A DNA stretch of 64,000 nt from Kudoa neothunni. Lineage: Eukaryota > Cnidaria. The stretch covers positions 4,650,001 to 4,714,000 of the forward strand of contig OZ199838.1 in assembly GCA_964304625.1 (NCBI GenBank), given 5' to 3'. Positions within the stretch are counted from its first letter, which is position 1, and the number at the start of each line of letters is the position of its first letter. A program made the translations under genes and the position numbers. Under the pieces are notes generated by a model. The model had not been told where the DNA came from. It did no database searches and saw only the letters and a list, made by a program, of their open reading frames with translations. This document shows positions 47,897 to 59,720 of this stretch, piece by piece.

Positions 47897-49320
47897 CTAT
47901 TTTAGTTTGTTTCTTTTTCTTTTTAAATATTTCGTATGTGTTCCATGACGGAGTGTGGAGAGAGAGGAAGTTGAAGGTTTTTCGGTTATAAAGACCTTTC
48001 TAATTATGCTGATCGAGGCTTTTAGCTGTTTCGTTGAAATTGTTTCTCCTTTCAAATCACAATCGGGGTCTTCAATACAAATAAAATTATTTAATTTTCT
48101 TGTGTCGCAACTATCAGATCCATCATCATGAACAATTTCAGACTCTTCCATAGCGTCTACGTCATCGAGGTCATCTAATACAATCAAACCAGATAAGCAA
48201 CAATTGATACCATTAATAATTTCATTATTTTCACAATTGTAATCAATTAATGATTTTTCTTTATGTATAATAAAAATTTTGAACACAACAAAAACATCAT
48301 TACCGAAAATAGGTGAATTCTTGAAACAATTTATTATTGCTGAATTACTAACTATTTCACGAGCATTTTTTAATGCATTTAGGCAATCTAGTATGACCTA
48401 TTTCGGAATATTTGTGACATCATTGTTAAATATAAGATTTTGGGCCAATATTTTTATGTAGTTTGCCTTAAGATTACGAATAATACCGCGATCCATTCGC
48501 TGCATGATGCTGGTAGTATTTTTTGGTAGAAATAATAATTTGATGTTTCTAACTGAATTAATTGATTGAGGGTGAAAAGGGCATTGATCTAATAGCATTA
48601 GAACATTTATACTGTCTCGAATAAATTTATTATCCGAATCTTTAGTATCTCATGGAAACTGGTTGTTGTCATCCAACCATTTTTTGAGCGAAATATCTGC
48701 AGGGAAAATCATTCACCCCTTTAAAGAAATGGTTTTTGAAACTTACCAATAACATAAAGCAGAAGTTCTTCTCCTACCAAAGATGTAGTTACCAATACGG
48801 TCACTGTTTTTTGATCGTTTACAGCCCCTCACTTCGATTTCGTCTTTTGTTGTATAAGTACGTGTGGGAAGTTGTTCGTAAAAAAGAATAAATTCGTCAA
48901 GGTTACAAATATTTTCTTGAATGTAATTATTTATTACATCCGAATATTGTCCAATCCATTCATTAGCTGCCATCACATCGGCATTACCTGTCTCTCCGTG
49001 GAGTTTTTGATTTTTCAAATTGAACCATTTTTTAAAATTGCAAAACCACCCATTACTGGAATGAAAATCTTTGACTTGAAGATTATTTTCTTTCTGCATC
49101 GCCTTTCCTTTAATTATAGATTTTGAGATATTTCTCTTTTTTTCTCGCATGCTTACAATCCAGTTATACAACTCATTCTCAATCTGAGTGTATTTTTCCC
49201 AAGAAACTCGTATTCGATCAATTGAAACGTTTGAACTAATAAGTTCATCTTTTTTTGATAATATTCTATCGAGAGAGGAATGACCTATTTTGGTTAATTG
49301 AAACCTAGAATCCAGTTATT
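47897..49320 (-). mobile_element. Tigger/CENP-B-type transposon 3 (broken)
   Basis: Minus-strand pieces: 48743-49171 (VKDFHSSNGWFCNFKKWFNL then NADVMAANEWIGQY and CNLDEFILFYEQLPTRTY, the CENP-B-type HTH plus start of the DDE domain; the usual N-[AV]DETGLF is NLDEFILF here), 48398-48598 (LLFLPKNTTSIMQRMDRGII, from the PPNTTSLIQPMDQGVI block) and an acidic C-terminus 47897-48286. Terminal repeats not found. It lies inside the piggyBac B interruption. Confidence 0.75.
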
Positions 49321-49382
49321 ACTTGGAAAGTTAAAATGCTTCATTGCCATCATTATTTATTGAAGGTCAAATATAGGATTAA

Positions 49383-50066
49383 CTAGCGCAAAAGCCCCGC
49401 TTCGCTTTGGCTTCCTTGCCTGACCAAGGTCATTTAAAGTTCAAAGTATATTAAGAGTATTTAGATCAATAGTACAAAGAGTACCCGATTAACGGATAAT
49501 TTATTTAACAAATAAGACGTATGGACCTTATTTAATATTTCCAAGAACGAATAAACACTAATGAGCGTTTAAAATTTCTTCTTTAGAGCTCCTAAAAATC
49601 GATTTTCTCATTATTGTTTGCAGTAATCTCTAAATCATACCATATGAAAAGGACTAATCTTGTTAAACATCAGCAAATGAATTTCATATTAATGCTTGGC
49701 TACATAGCATAAGATTACCCTCTTTATTTGAACTATTTAAATTATTAAATTACGTTTCAATAATTTTAAAGTAAATGAAACACTATGGTACATTTAAAAT
49801 TAACTTTTTATAACGTTAACGAAATGACCTATATGTTTGCACAAATCCTCAAATCAAACTAATTATACCACATGAAAATGTTTTTAGTCATATTGCAGGA
49901 TGCAAATCTTTTATAACTTTTTACGTATTTTTCTGTGTTAAAATAAAATTTTATCTTTCCATACATGTGCTCGAATGGACCGATATGTCTCTCTATAAAG
50001 ATTGAAAAATGCTTACACACTGACACACACACACACGGATGACCGGTTTGCTTTATATAGTAGAGA
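49383..50066 (-). mobile_element. non-autonomous Helitron, copy 2
   Basis: On the minus strand it starts TCTCTACTATATAAAGC after an A (complement of 50067), has a (GT)n tract early, and ends GCGGGGCTTTTGCGCTAG before T. 684 bp. Shares both end regions with 18759-19409. No coding. Confidence 0.75.
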
Positions 50067-50383
50067 TGGGATTATTTCATCTAAAAAGCCGCGCAATAAC
50101 GAGACCACCGATTTCCATAGTTTTGAATTTGATTGAACCAAAAATTAATAATCACATTTCTAAACATGTAAATATTAAATAGAAGACTTTGTTGAGACTT
50201 TTTAAGTTAGACAATACCGAAAAATCTTTAACTGCGCAATATCGAGGCCTTACTGTCTTCGACTTAATGTCATTTACAAAATTAATGTGTGAGTATTTGA
50301 TTTACTATAAAAAATCAACCATTGCGAAAAAGCGTGGGTGTCCTTCGCTCGATACATCAAGAAATGTAGGTGATTCTTGTTAA

Positions 50384-51131
50384 ATTACTCTAATTAAAAC
50401 CAACGAAATACTTTTTTTTAATGTGGTTAGGTTTGACAACGTTGGTCTTTACCCGAAATAAAAAAAATGGATATCGACTGCGTTAACGAAGAGCACAGTT
50501 TACCCGTATTAAATGCAAATATCTATGCTGCATTAAAAAAAGGAGACTTTTCTCATGCATCATAATAAATAAAATTACGTCTGATTAATGAAAATTTGTT
50601 TGGTCGCATATAAATAATGGTGATTCTAGTTAACGTAATAAAATATGTGGAAAAATCATATTTAAACAGTAATTTTAATTTAAAAAAAAAGATATGAAAT
50701 AAAAATTTATTTGTATGGTCACTATTTTTTAATTGGATTTTAATTCGTATTCACCTACAAGCAAATCTTATAATTTTATTATTAATCAATATTATTGTTA
50801 TAATTTTGATTTACTAATACCCCCTATATTGAATATTAGTTTTCTCATTGAAACCTATCATTATTTGAATAATTATAATTTTTGGTTGTTGAAATCTACA
50901 ATCAATTAAACACAAGAGGGATAGCAACGCATAAATACAATAAGAAACGAATCATAATAAATCTAAAATCAAGTCATATACCATAGTATACAATAAATGA
51001 ATAATAATCACAAAAGAGGTTGCAACAATGGTTCATGTTAATAAGAATTACAGAGCAAGAAATTTCAAAATCGATCTATATAAGGTAAAGTTCAAACGAA
51101 CCGGAAATTTATGGATGGATTAGTGAATGGT
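50384..51131. other. 3' flank of beta-catenin
   Basis: AT-rich; presumably includes the 3' UTR. Nothing else supported. Confidence 0.45.
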
Positions 51132-53898
51132 TCAGCTGTTTCTAGGGAATGGCTGATTGGAAAAGGATTTCAAATCGTTGGTTCTGTTGTCGTTATTGTT
51201 ATAAAAATTTGGCCTTGAAAGGTTGGAATCATATACGAATTGGGTGGGTGGTTTTGAGGGTTGCGACGAATAGTGGCTGGGTGTGTTACTATGCGATTGG
51301 GTGTATGGGCTGTTTTGGGAAGAGGAGACACTTAAACCAAGGTTGTTCAAGTTATGCATGGCATTATTGGTGGCGGGTTGTGACGGAGAAAACATAGTAG
51401 CAGACGAATTAGAGTTGAGATAGTTTGTCCAATTGTTGATCAAAGAGTTGGCAGCCGACTTGATCGAGTTGTCAAAGCTACTAGAGGGATTGACTATACA
51501 GCCAAGTTGATTCATAACAATTTTGCCAACAGAATCGGTATTTGTAAGCGTTGATGAAGCCTGGGCCTCCGCTACAAAATATTTATTGTAGATGAGCGTC
51601 ATACCATTTGAGGTTTTGCTGACGGCGCTCAAAATGCCAATCACACAAGAGATCACTCCAGCATCATCGCTGAAGAGCAATTGCGTAAGCGAGTCCAAAA
51701 ACTCGGAGGTGACAACAGTATTAATAATTTCATACGAGTTTCTACCGCTACAACTGCCCACAAAAATAAACATCAAAATTATAGCATCTTCTATAAGTTT
51801 ATTATAGAGAGAGATTTGTTTTGTCAATTCTTTGTTGGAATCCTTGCTGGTTGCATCATTGGTTAATGCATAGAATTGTTTGATCATTTCAATCGAATAT
51901 CGTAATATATTTGTAGTCTTCTGAGCAACTTGTAACGAGAAGAAATCATTCAGAGACGACTCATTATTGATGATCACATTGGAGATCACTGACATGGTTG
52001 CCTTTTTGAGATGGGGAAAAAAATCATCAGCACTATCATTGAACAACAGATTGAGGCAGTTGGATAGGAATTGGAAACAATTCAACGATTTCAATGTGGC
52101 AATGGCATGATCAACAAATTTGTGTTGCGATGTGATATTGCGAAGAACATACATTGTCGGTTCGATAATTTCTTTGAAGGCGTAGGCGGTGGAACACAAA
52201 GTGACCAACGCTTCCAACCCTCCAGATCTGACCAATGTTTCTTTGTTGTCTTGATTGTTACAAGTGAGGTTAGCAAGAATGCCCACCGCACAAGCTACCA
52301 ACGACGGTTCTGAGATAGATTTGGTTGGATGGGATCCACTTGTCTTATCCCTATCTTCATCGCCTTTATTATCGACAGTAGTGGTGGGATTCGATTCCTT
52401 GGTAGCAGTTGACAAATCGCTAATTTGGACATGAATAAATCGGGTACATATGACCAAGAGTTCTTTAAGATTGTGATCATTTCCACAGACATCAGAAAAA
52501 TTTCGAAGCGCCCACAACGATGTACATGCAATTCTTCTACTTTTGTTCAATAACAACTCTGTTAATACTGGCATTATATTTTGTTGGAGAAGAGCCATTT
52601 TGGAGGGGTTATTAGTTGATAATGATTTCACAAATCGACAAACCGTAAAAAGTAATTTTTCAAATTTATTTGTTCTGAGAAGATACACCAATTGTGCATG
52701 TAAATCTGTATTTAGCGCACTGATTAGAACCTGGGAATTTCCAATTGAAAGAAAATGCAACACATCCGCAACCAATGTAACGAATTTGGGGTTTTTCACT
52801 TTTAATAATGGAACAATTTTATCAAAACAATTAGTTTCCAAAACATGACTCCTCAATTCGGGAAATTTGACCAACAGTGTATGAACCGTAGCTACAGCAT
52901 AGAATGCCGTAGCTTCTACCGACGAAATTGTCAGTTCGCAGATCACTTTGATGGCGTTTGAAGTAGCAATGTAATGATTTACAAATACATCGCTGGTCAT
53001 CAAATGATAGATGATAGCAGTACAATAACGAATCACATTTGGATTGTTCTGTAAACGTATAATCGCATTGACAAGCGCACCACTCAAATCAGTATTCCCA
53101 CAAAGCACATATCTGCAAGCTTCCTTCTTTGATAACAAATAGATCAGATAGGCAGCTCGCGACGCTTCACTATCAGGTGCGGTGTTCAGAATATTGATCG
53201 CTTGTGGTAGGCAGTTGAACGCTCGCTGTGCGTCGGTTTCATAATTGACTATCTTGGAGACATTTCCACACAACATACCAACGAGCGACTCAAGTTGCGA
53301 CAGATTTGAAGGCTGTCTATTCATCTGAGCATTATTCTGCTGTAGATATGCAGATGTATTGTTGTTGTTCATGTCTGTAACTAAATTGACTCGTTTAGAA
53401 AACAAAGTAAAAATTTATGCAACTACTAGGTTGAGTTTGAGTCACGTTAACAAAATTGTTACCACATAAATTGGGTGCACTAGCGTTTTGAGGAAATATA
53501 TTCGGCCTAGGCATCCCCGAACTTATAGTTGGATGTCCTTTGCTATTGGTGGAACCAATAGTAGATATAAAATTGGTCAGATTTTTCATCTGATACATTG
53601 TGCTATTGTTGTAGTTGTTAATAACTGGATCCGACGAAACATTATTCAATGGGGCTGCATTACAGTCAACACTAGCAGCTGATACCATTCCGCTGTTAAA
53701 AGCGCTCCATTCCCAGTTGCCAAGACCGGCTGAATTATTGCATGCGGTGCTGTTATACGATGAACCGCCTCCCATTTGACTGCCCATATTTGTGTTACTG
53801 CTGCTGGAGAAATTTAACGTAGGTAACATATAATCGTTGGGATTGATGTTCATGAGCAAGGATGCAAAATCGATATCATATCGATTTGGCATATTCAT
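51132..53898 (-). CDS. CTNNB1: beta-catenin / armadillo (divergent, two exons)
   Basis: Exons 53427-53898 and 51132-53380 (46-bp GT-AG intron) give 2721 nt, 906 residues; family members are usually about 780-840. Armadillo repeats fill residues about 190-790. Diagnostic stretches are AYLIYLLSKKEACRYVL, SLWALRNFSDV (W447, R450, N451), ACAVGILANLTCNN followed by DNK (K537) and LEALVTL. By alignment to the human protein the W383, R386, N387, K335 and K435 equivalents are kept; the K312 position (GNSQVLIS) seems changed. A hydrophilic insert (about 480-516) separates two repeats. The N-terminus is Asn/Ser-rich with no DSG..S degron seen, and the tail (790-906) is Asn/Ser/Pro/Gln-rich without the acidic end of the vertebrate protein. 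Expected roles: Wnt co-activator and cadherin link. ATG 53898 is the first in frame after an upstream TAA, but see the coding-like sequence upstream. Confidence 0.9.
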
Positions 53899-54118
53899 AG
53901 TTTGAGGATTTGTTTACAAAAGAAGGGTGTTGCACGTTGGAGGGATTAATAACGGCTGCTGTAGAATTGGACAACGTAGCCAAAGATGGATCCATTAACG
54001 ACGAGCATCGGTCATTTGTTGATTAGCATTATAGATACTTCAACCGACCCTTGATGGCTTAAGGCACCATTATTTACTGTGCTATTAGAGCTACTGTTGG
54101 TCAGCGAAATCACATAAT
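53899..54118 (-). other. coding-like sequence upstream of beta-catenin in shifted frames
   Basis: Read on the minus strand, three successive frames look protein-like: NYVISLTNSSSNSTVNNGAL (after a possible acceptor AAATTTAG at 54119), NANQQMTDARR, and MDPSLATLSNSTAAVINPSN then NKSSNYEY, which overlaps the start of the called gene. No AG lies where a short intron could link the last frame to the annotated one. Options are missed 5' exons with base indels in the assembly, upstream open frames, or chance. Confidence 0.35.
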
Positions 54119-54855
54119 TCTAAATTTTATCATAATCAATTCAAATAAATCACACCAATCACCACAACAAATCTATCAAATCCAATTAAATACATTAGTA
54201 TCGTTTATATTATTCATTGATGATAAACGCGGTAGATAATCAGGATGACAATTGTAATGATGGTGATGATGAAGACGAGCGCGACAAGAACGATGACGAA
54301 AAAGGTGAATCAACACAACCAACTAGTGTGCACTGAGATAACCTGGTTAACACGCACAATCCACAACAATCAGCTTGATTAAACCCGCGCAAACAAATCT
54401 CCTTTAAATATCAAACACATTACAGACATTTAACGAATTTTTTTACTATATTAATGCGACATTTCTAATGAGTTTATTTTTATGCAATGTCTCCAATAAC
54501 GCCACATCAATCGATGCAATACTAACACCTTGACTAATCACTAATCGCCTGATGAGTTTGATAACCCCGTAGGGAATGTTTATATGTTTACTAGTTGACT
54601 CTATAGATGTTACTGTGCAAAAAAAGAAAAATTCTCGATCATCCTTGCTAACTCTAATTGTTACAGCTGGTTGTTATTCTAGCCATACACCCACTGTTAT
54701 GTATATATATTTTAATCTTGAAGTAATCATTTAGATCTGATCTCATCAAATGGCTTATCACCTGTGTTATCGGTTATTCAATTATTCACTTGGTAGCTTA
54801 TACAACCACCTATTGTGATATATATGATATTGAGCTGTCCTCTTAGTAATATCAT

Positions 54856-55403
54856 TCAAATGTTTATCTGGTTTGCATTGTTTTTATATGTTTGTGGTGA
54901 TAGTTGTTTTTGTTGATTGTGACAGGCGATGAAGTTGATAACGCTGTCCCACTGCTGTAATCGAGACAAACCTTTAACAATAATTGGATGAAGTTTTAAG
55001 TTGGCTTCTAGTCTAGTTTGTTTTTTCTGGGATAAATGGGAAGTTAACCCATCTATCTCTATTCTAGCCTGCTGCTACTCCCTGGGGATATTCCCGGGAA
55101 TAATTCCTAAGACACTGACACTGGCAGTGGAAAATCTCGACACAATATGAATCCAATCGATTGAATGACAAAAGTGGTGCAATATTTTTGTCAAATATAA
55201 TGGTTATAACTATTCATTAACCTTCCACATCATTCCTCCCATATACACAACAAATATTATCAGAGTCATTATAGGGGATCAATTACACACCTGTTGTTTA
55301 TTAAAATTTACCCCATAAATACCTGTTGTTTCAAGCTCTTGATAACAATAATATTTCCTCACTAATAATCTCCATTCCTGGGAAAGTATTATTGAAAACA
55401 AAC
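54856..55403 (-). CDS. unrecognised spliced gene (partial, at least two exons)
   Basis: Exon 55291-55403 (after TTTCAG, 1 base plus phase-compatible) is open: SIILSQEWRLLVRKYYCYQE then ends NKQQ before GTGTGT. The next exon starts at about 55068-55074 after a TAG or CAG acceptor and runs to a TGA at 54856: ARIEIDGLTSHLSQKKQTRL, then LKLHPIIVKGLSRLQQWDSV. Both are phase 0 at the joint. The first exon is missing, so no start is called. The sequence looks helical/coiled-coil-like. No family recognised. It shares the strand with beta-catenin and lies about 1 kb upstream of it. Confidence 0.4.
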
Positions 55404-55859
55404 CTGAAATTCATAAGAAGGAATTGTAAGATTAATTCTGAGCTGATTTTATAATGTAATAATTAAGATTATTCAGAAGTGGATCTTGGCGCCCATCTCA
55501 AGCGACCTTTCTATTATACTTTTTGAATCAAATCTAATATCACAATAATATTGATCATTTTGAACATTTAAAAGGAGATAATAGTTGAATAGAAACACAT
55601 TTGAACAAAATAATTATTTCGAGAACGGTCCTCAACTCACTCAGTCCCCATAACGCACGTTCTTTCCACGATTGGATTTAACGAGCTTAAACTAACACTG
55701 ACATGATCTATTTCCAAATAATGCTTTGAAAATGATCCTTATGTCAGATTTTTTCAAAAATCCATTATTTATGGAAAAAATTCTGAATTAACTAATTACA
55801 TAAATGATTATTTTATATTTATAAATGATTCTTTTTTCCCAAATCAGGTTTTTAATTGA
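55404..55859. other. intergenic, AT-rich
   Basis: May hold the missing 5' exon of the preceding gene; I could not place it. Confidence 0.4.
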
Positions 55860-57522
55860 CAGTGGCTATTCTCATGAATCCATATAATCCACTCTCGGGA
55901 CTGGCTATTCTCATGGAAACGAATAACATCCTCCGTTATAGAAGATATTTCAAATATGATTTCTTTGTTGAATTTAACAATTTTTAATCTAATTTTCTAT
56001 GCAAAAATTATTAGAACATTTAAAGAATAAAAATTCGACATTTTATCTGCCCTATTTACACTATTTAACAAGTACACTCGCATTTTTGAACCTAATATTG
56101 TGTAATATAAACATTGTAATTTGAATGAAAAGTAAAAACATTTTCTAATGAGTAGAAACTGTTCTGTCCGCGCATTCTTGTGTGACCCACCGTGTCTATA
56201 TATGAATATGCGCGTGAATCCTACGTGATTCTGGGGCGTTCTATTTCGTGAGACTATTTCTAAGTTTTAAAGAATTTTGAAATAACCAAAATCTATAGAA
56301 CAAGTTTATACACTACATTCGGTTGGAGAAGAGAAATTTAAAATTTCGCAAGACATAAAATACCACTTGCATGGAATAAGTCTGAAAGTGGTGTCATTAT
56401 TGCTTCCTATGAAGCGCTGTTAAATTGATTTGCTCAAACCCATACCTTTTATCAACAATTATTATTATTTTACTGTTAAAATTTCGAATGTGGTTATTTG
56501 GGAGAAGTTTTTTTAAGCACACAACTAAATAACCATGGCTAATGGATAAGTTGATCAATTTATCATTGGGGTGAAAATTGATTTTTCTGGACTATTAAAT
56601 TTACACATTCCTCAGTATCAGAAAACAAATGTTTGCAATCTTAAAATTAAATTTTTCAGAACAATTGAAAATACTCGAGCACGAATTAACCGTTATTTTA
56701 ACTCCAACATTGTTTATTAAATACTTACCACATTTCTTCATCAGCTCGCTTTACCAAAGTCAAAGCAAAGGTACCACAAAAATCACCATTCAAAAATTTT
56801 CATTTAATTAATTTACCCATCGAGACATTACCAGAGGAATTAATGCAGAAAATTCAGAATCACTCTGCTTGTTAAAAATTGATAAATGAGTTTAAATTAA
56901 AAAGTATAGGTTTACTCTTAAATTTAAACTCATAGGTTCCTGTATTTATATTTATAGGATCTGTGTTCACAAATAGGCACCATGAAAACCTTTTTCATAC
57001 TCCTGATTAAAGCAAATACATTTGTAGTGACAAAAGATCAAAAATTCCCCCAAATTATGGTACAATCTTATAGATACATATGAAAAGTTGTTTACATCGA
57101 TGTAAAATAGTTCTAATCCAATTAATATCCATTAATTAACGACAATTTTTTTAAATTTATATTAAAAAAGGTTTAGATAGAAACGTACATGTTTCGTAAA
57201 TGATTGTAAGTGACTTGTTCTAAGTTAAACTGCATGCATTGAGACGTATTAAACTAAAGGTGTCAACCACCATTAGATATGTTTACATTTCATTTCAACT
57301 AAAATGTTTATATTACACTATATTAGGCTAAAAAAATGTGAGTGTACTTATTGAACAGTGTAAATAGGACAGACAAAGTGTTGAATTTTTATTCTTTAAA
57401 TGTTCAAACAATTTTTACATAATAAATTATATTAAAAATAGTTCAATTAAAATATGAAATCAAATTTGAAATATCATCTATAACGGAGAAGTTATTCGTT
57501 TCCATGAGAATAACGATTGCCT
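55860..57522 (-). repeat. 1.66-kb repeat Y, copy 2, with about 290-bp inverted arms
   Basis: Arms 55860-56150 and 57230-57522 are inverted copies of each other (shared GAATAA...CTCCGTTATAGA.GATATTTCAAAT). The stretch 56229-57522 is the near-identical inverse of 40384-41668. TIR-bearing structure suggests a DNA transposon, probably non-autonomous. No transposase recognised; the 60-codon frame 56629-56811 has no known relatives to me. Confidence 0.6.
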
Positions 57523-59070
57523 CTTTAATTGATTAAAAAATTCAACATTTTCCACAAATAGAATAATCCAATAGCCGAATGAGTAGAGGTTAGCTGTAAA
57601 CGAATCCAATGTTTAAAGCCGAAAGATTAAAATGTGATTTACGCGCACTGATTGCTGGGTTCAGTTTTCTCAAGTTTTTTGGCACTTTGAAATTTTTAAA
57701 TTTTCTTATAAATTAATAGTAAATTTTGCACTACAAATCCTGGTCAGCACAAATTCTAGTCAAGAACACTAACTTAAATAAAATCCATTTCGTTCTGCAT
57801 TCGCCAGAAATCGTCATGATTTGATTTTTTAGTGGGGGTGGCTAGTGTTGTCGACCGTGTCCGATTTTTACTCCTGTTCTTCGAAAGACTGAATAATCGC
57901 AAAACAAAGTTTCAAAGATACGGAGTTTTTTCAAATTCACAAAAAATGGAATTTAATCGTTACCGATTTCATTACGAGAAATCTTCGAGTAGAAAATTTT
58001 ATACTTGGAACAATGCTTTATTTCAAATTAGAATGTCTGCAATAGAAGTTCACCAAACACAAGATACAATTAGGAATTTTAATAATTCTTAAAGCCCACG
58101 TAATACAAAAATTGAGCTTAGAAATACATGCCAAAGATTCATCAAAATGAGCACATTTTTAAATTTTATACTCCTGTTAATACCAACATTTTGGATTTTT
58201 TACCATTATTAGCGGCAGCACACAGTTTTTTCATGGTCATTAACCATTTTGGAATTATTACGAAGAGATTTTTGTGTTTGAATTAAAAAAAGACTCTGAT
58301 GTTGGTGATATCCAATGCTAAATTATCGTTTACAAGTGTCTGTTATCAATTGTCAAAAAATCCAAATTTTAGGTACTATCTAAACAAATTAAAAGTTAAC
58401 TAAATATTATCTACTTGACTAATTTTTCTTAATTTCAATGAATGAATGATCGCACACAAATAAAACCTTATCTAGGTATAGTTGTTACGTGAAATTCAAA
58501 AGCTGAACGATGGACTGTAATCGAATTGTTTGAAATTAAAGGAATTGAATAGACTCAAATATAAAGTGTGTTTGACTTAATTATTAACAATCGCCTTTTT
58601 GGCCATTGTTTGTCGGCAAATAATTTTTGCCGGATGTACGATTTGGGTTGGCAGCGCCGGAAGTGGCTATTGCATCGAATCATAAAAACAAGTGTAGTTT
58701 TACCGTATTTAATTATTTTTGGTCGCTAGTAACGATTGATATAGACCAAAAATAATTTACAAAAACATATCTAACGAATAAACGTTATATATCAATCATG
58801 GAATTTATGTGGTTAAAAATAAACAGTGCGCGAGCGTGGACTCTGTTTAGGACAGGAGTTCCCAACGGGGGGGGGGGGGTATGAGATCCGATCAAAATTG
58901 AAAATAATTTTTGATAATTTTGTTTTAGATAAATTATTTGTTTTTTGATATTTAAGTCGTAAAAAATTATGAATTCGGATTTATTTTTTAATCTGATCAG
59001 TTTTCATTTATTGTAATGTAAAAATATATTAAGAATCAACATTAATTTACAAAATGAGTGAATAAAATTT
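57523..59070. other. intergenic with unassigned frame and a hAT-like end
   Basis: Open frame 57832-58092 (RKTKFQRYGVFSNSQKMEFN) is unassigned. At 58854 CAGGAGTTCCCAACGGGG resembles a hAT terminus with an adjacent poly-G run. 58718-58755 has a small GGTC...GACC inverted repeat. Confidence 0.4.
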
Positions 59071-59074
59071 GTTC

Positions 59075-59180
59075 TTAAACCCTCTAAGGTCAGAAAAAAC
59101 GACCACCCTCCAAGGACTTTTGGGGTCCAAAAGAATCCAGGTTTTTTTATTTGATGAATTAACTTAATAAATACAGAAAA
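59075..59180 (+). mobile_element. piggyBac-type terminal fragment
   Basis: TTAAACCCTCTAAGG at 59075 is followed by CCCTCCAAGGACTTTTGGGG, like the ends of element A (44242-46504). The other end was not identified. Confidence 0.4.
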
Positions 59181-59516
59181 ATTTAATATCATTTTTATTA
59201 AAAATAAAATAGAAAGTATAGGTAATTTGTGAAATAAGTAAATAATCGGCTATTTTTCCGTGTTTATTGCAAGACGATATAGATTACACATGTACCCGAC
59301 TGTAGTCGAATAGGAATTAGGCAAAAATTTAGAAATAATTTATTTGAGCTAAATATTTGCACTCAGTATTCCTTTGATTTATTATTGATAATCGCAAAAG
59401 AAAAAACGAGAAAAACCGAACATATGAAGGTGTTTTTCTGGAGTATATACTTTACCATTACCCTTATTTTTAATTTATAAAATATTTGGAGATATATAGT
59501 TAAAAATTATTGCCAG

Positions 59517-59720
59517 AATAGTTATTTATATAGAGTAAACATCTTATATATCGTATTTGTTATGCTAGGTCTAGATTATTTAACAAATGTATATTCTTGA
59601 AATGATATAGTTAATTTGAAACTCTTATATTTTAAGAAATTCATAATTTTAAAATTGTTATAATATTAAATTTTGAAAAATTTTTAAATACCCATAAAAA
59701 TTATTCCCGCTATTATTTAA
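59517..59720 (+). repeat. diverged repeat shared with 30721-30960
   Basis: Same ordered words and orientation as the 30.7-kb copy. Confidence 0.4.

Larger units (their letters stand above)
44117..50383 (+). mobile_element. piggyBac-type transposon B, opened by two insertions
   Basis: The N-terminus MDEDVKSLKLNNEQ starts at 44117 and is followed by FVSDVYLSDPDLVS. It is cut at 44242 by another piggyBac and resumes at 46505 (NDNICVPSSDNFESD, then IRKFLGVLILTGIVRMPRYR, a piggyBac signature). Further plus-strand blocks include FRSIHFTNDENI-like (46915), YLPNKPMKGGIEIFA (47100), VHFDNLCTSF (47285) and CPSVVSEYNKNIGEFELSDM (47560). After about 47750 the element is interrupted again; a C-terminal piece TKLMCEYLIYYKK...KKRGCPS resumes at about 50189. 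Several breaks; inactive. Confidence 0.75.

Noticed and set aside
51149-53682. Several plus-strand frames across the beta-catenin gene
   Set aside because: Antisense shadows of the minus-strand coding sequence.
54220-54336. Plus-strand acidic 38-codon frame (MINAVDNQDDNCNDGD...), which could splice in phase to GCGATGAAG at 54926
   Set aside because: Needs a roughly 620-bp intron, unlike any other here, and overlaps a better minus-strand exon; GAT/GAC repeats alone give such frames.
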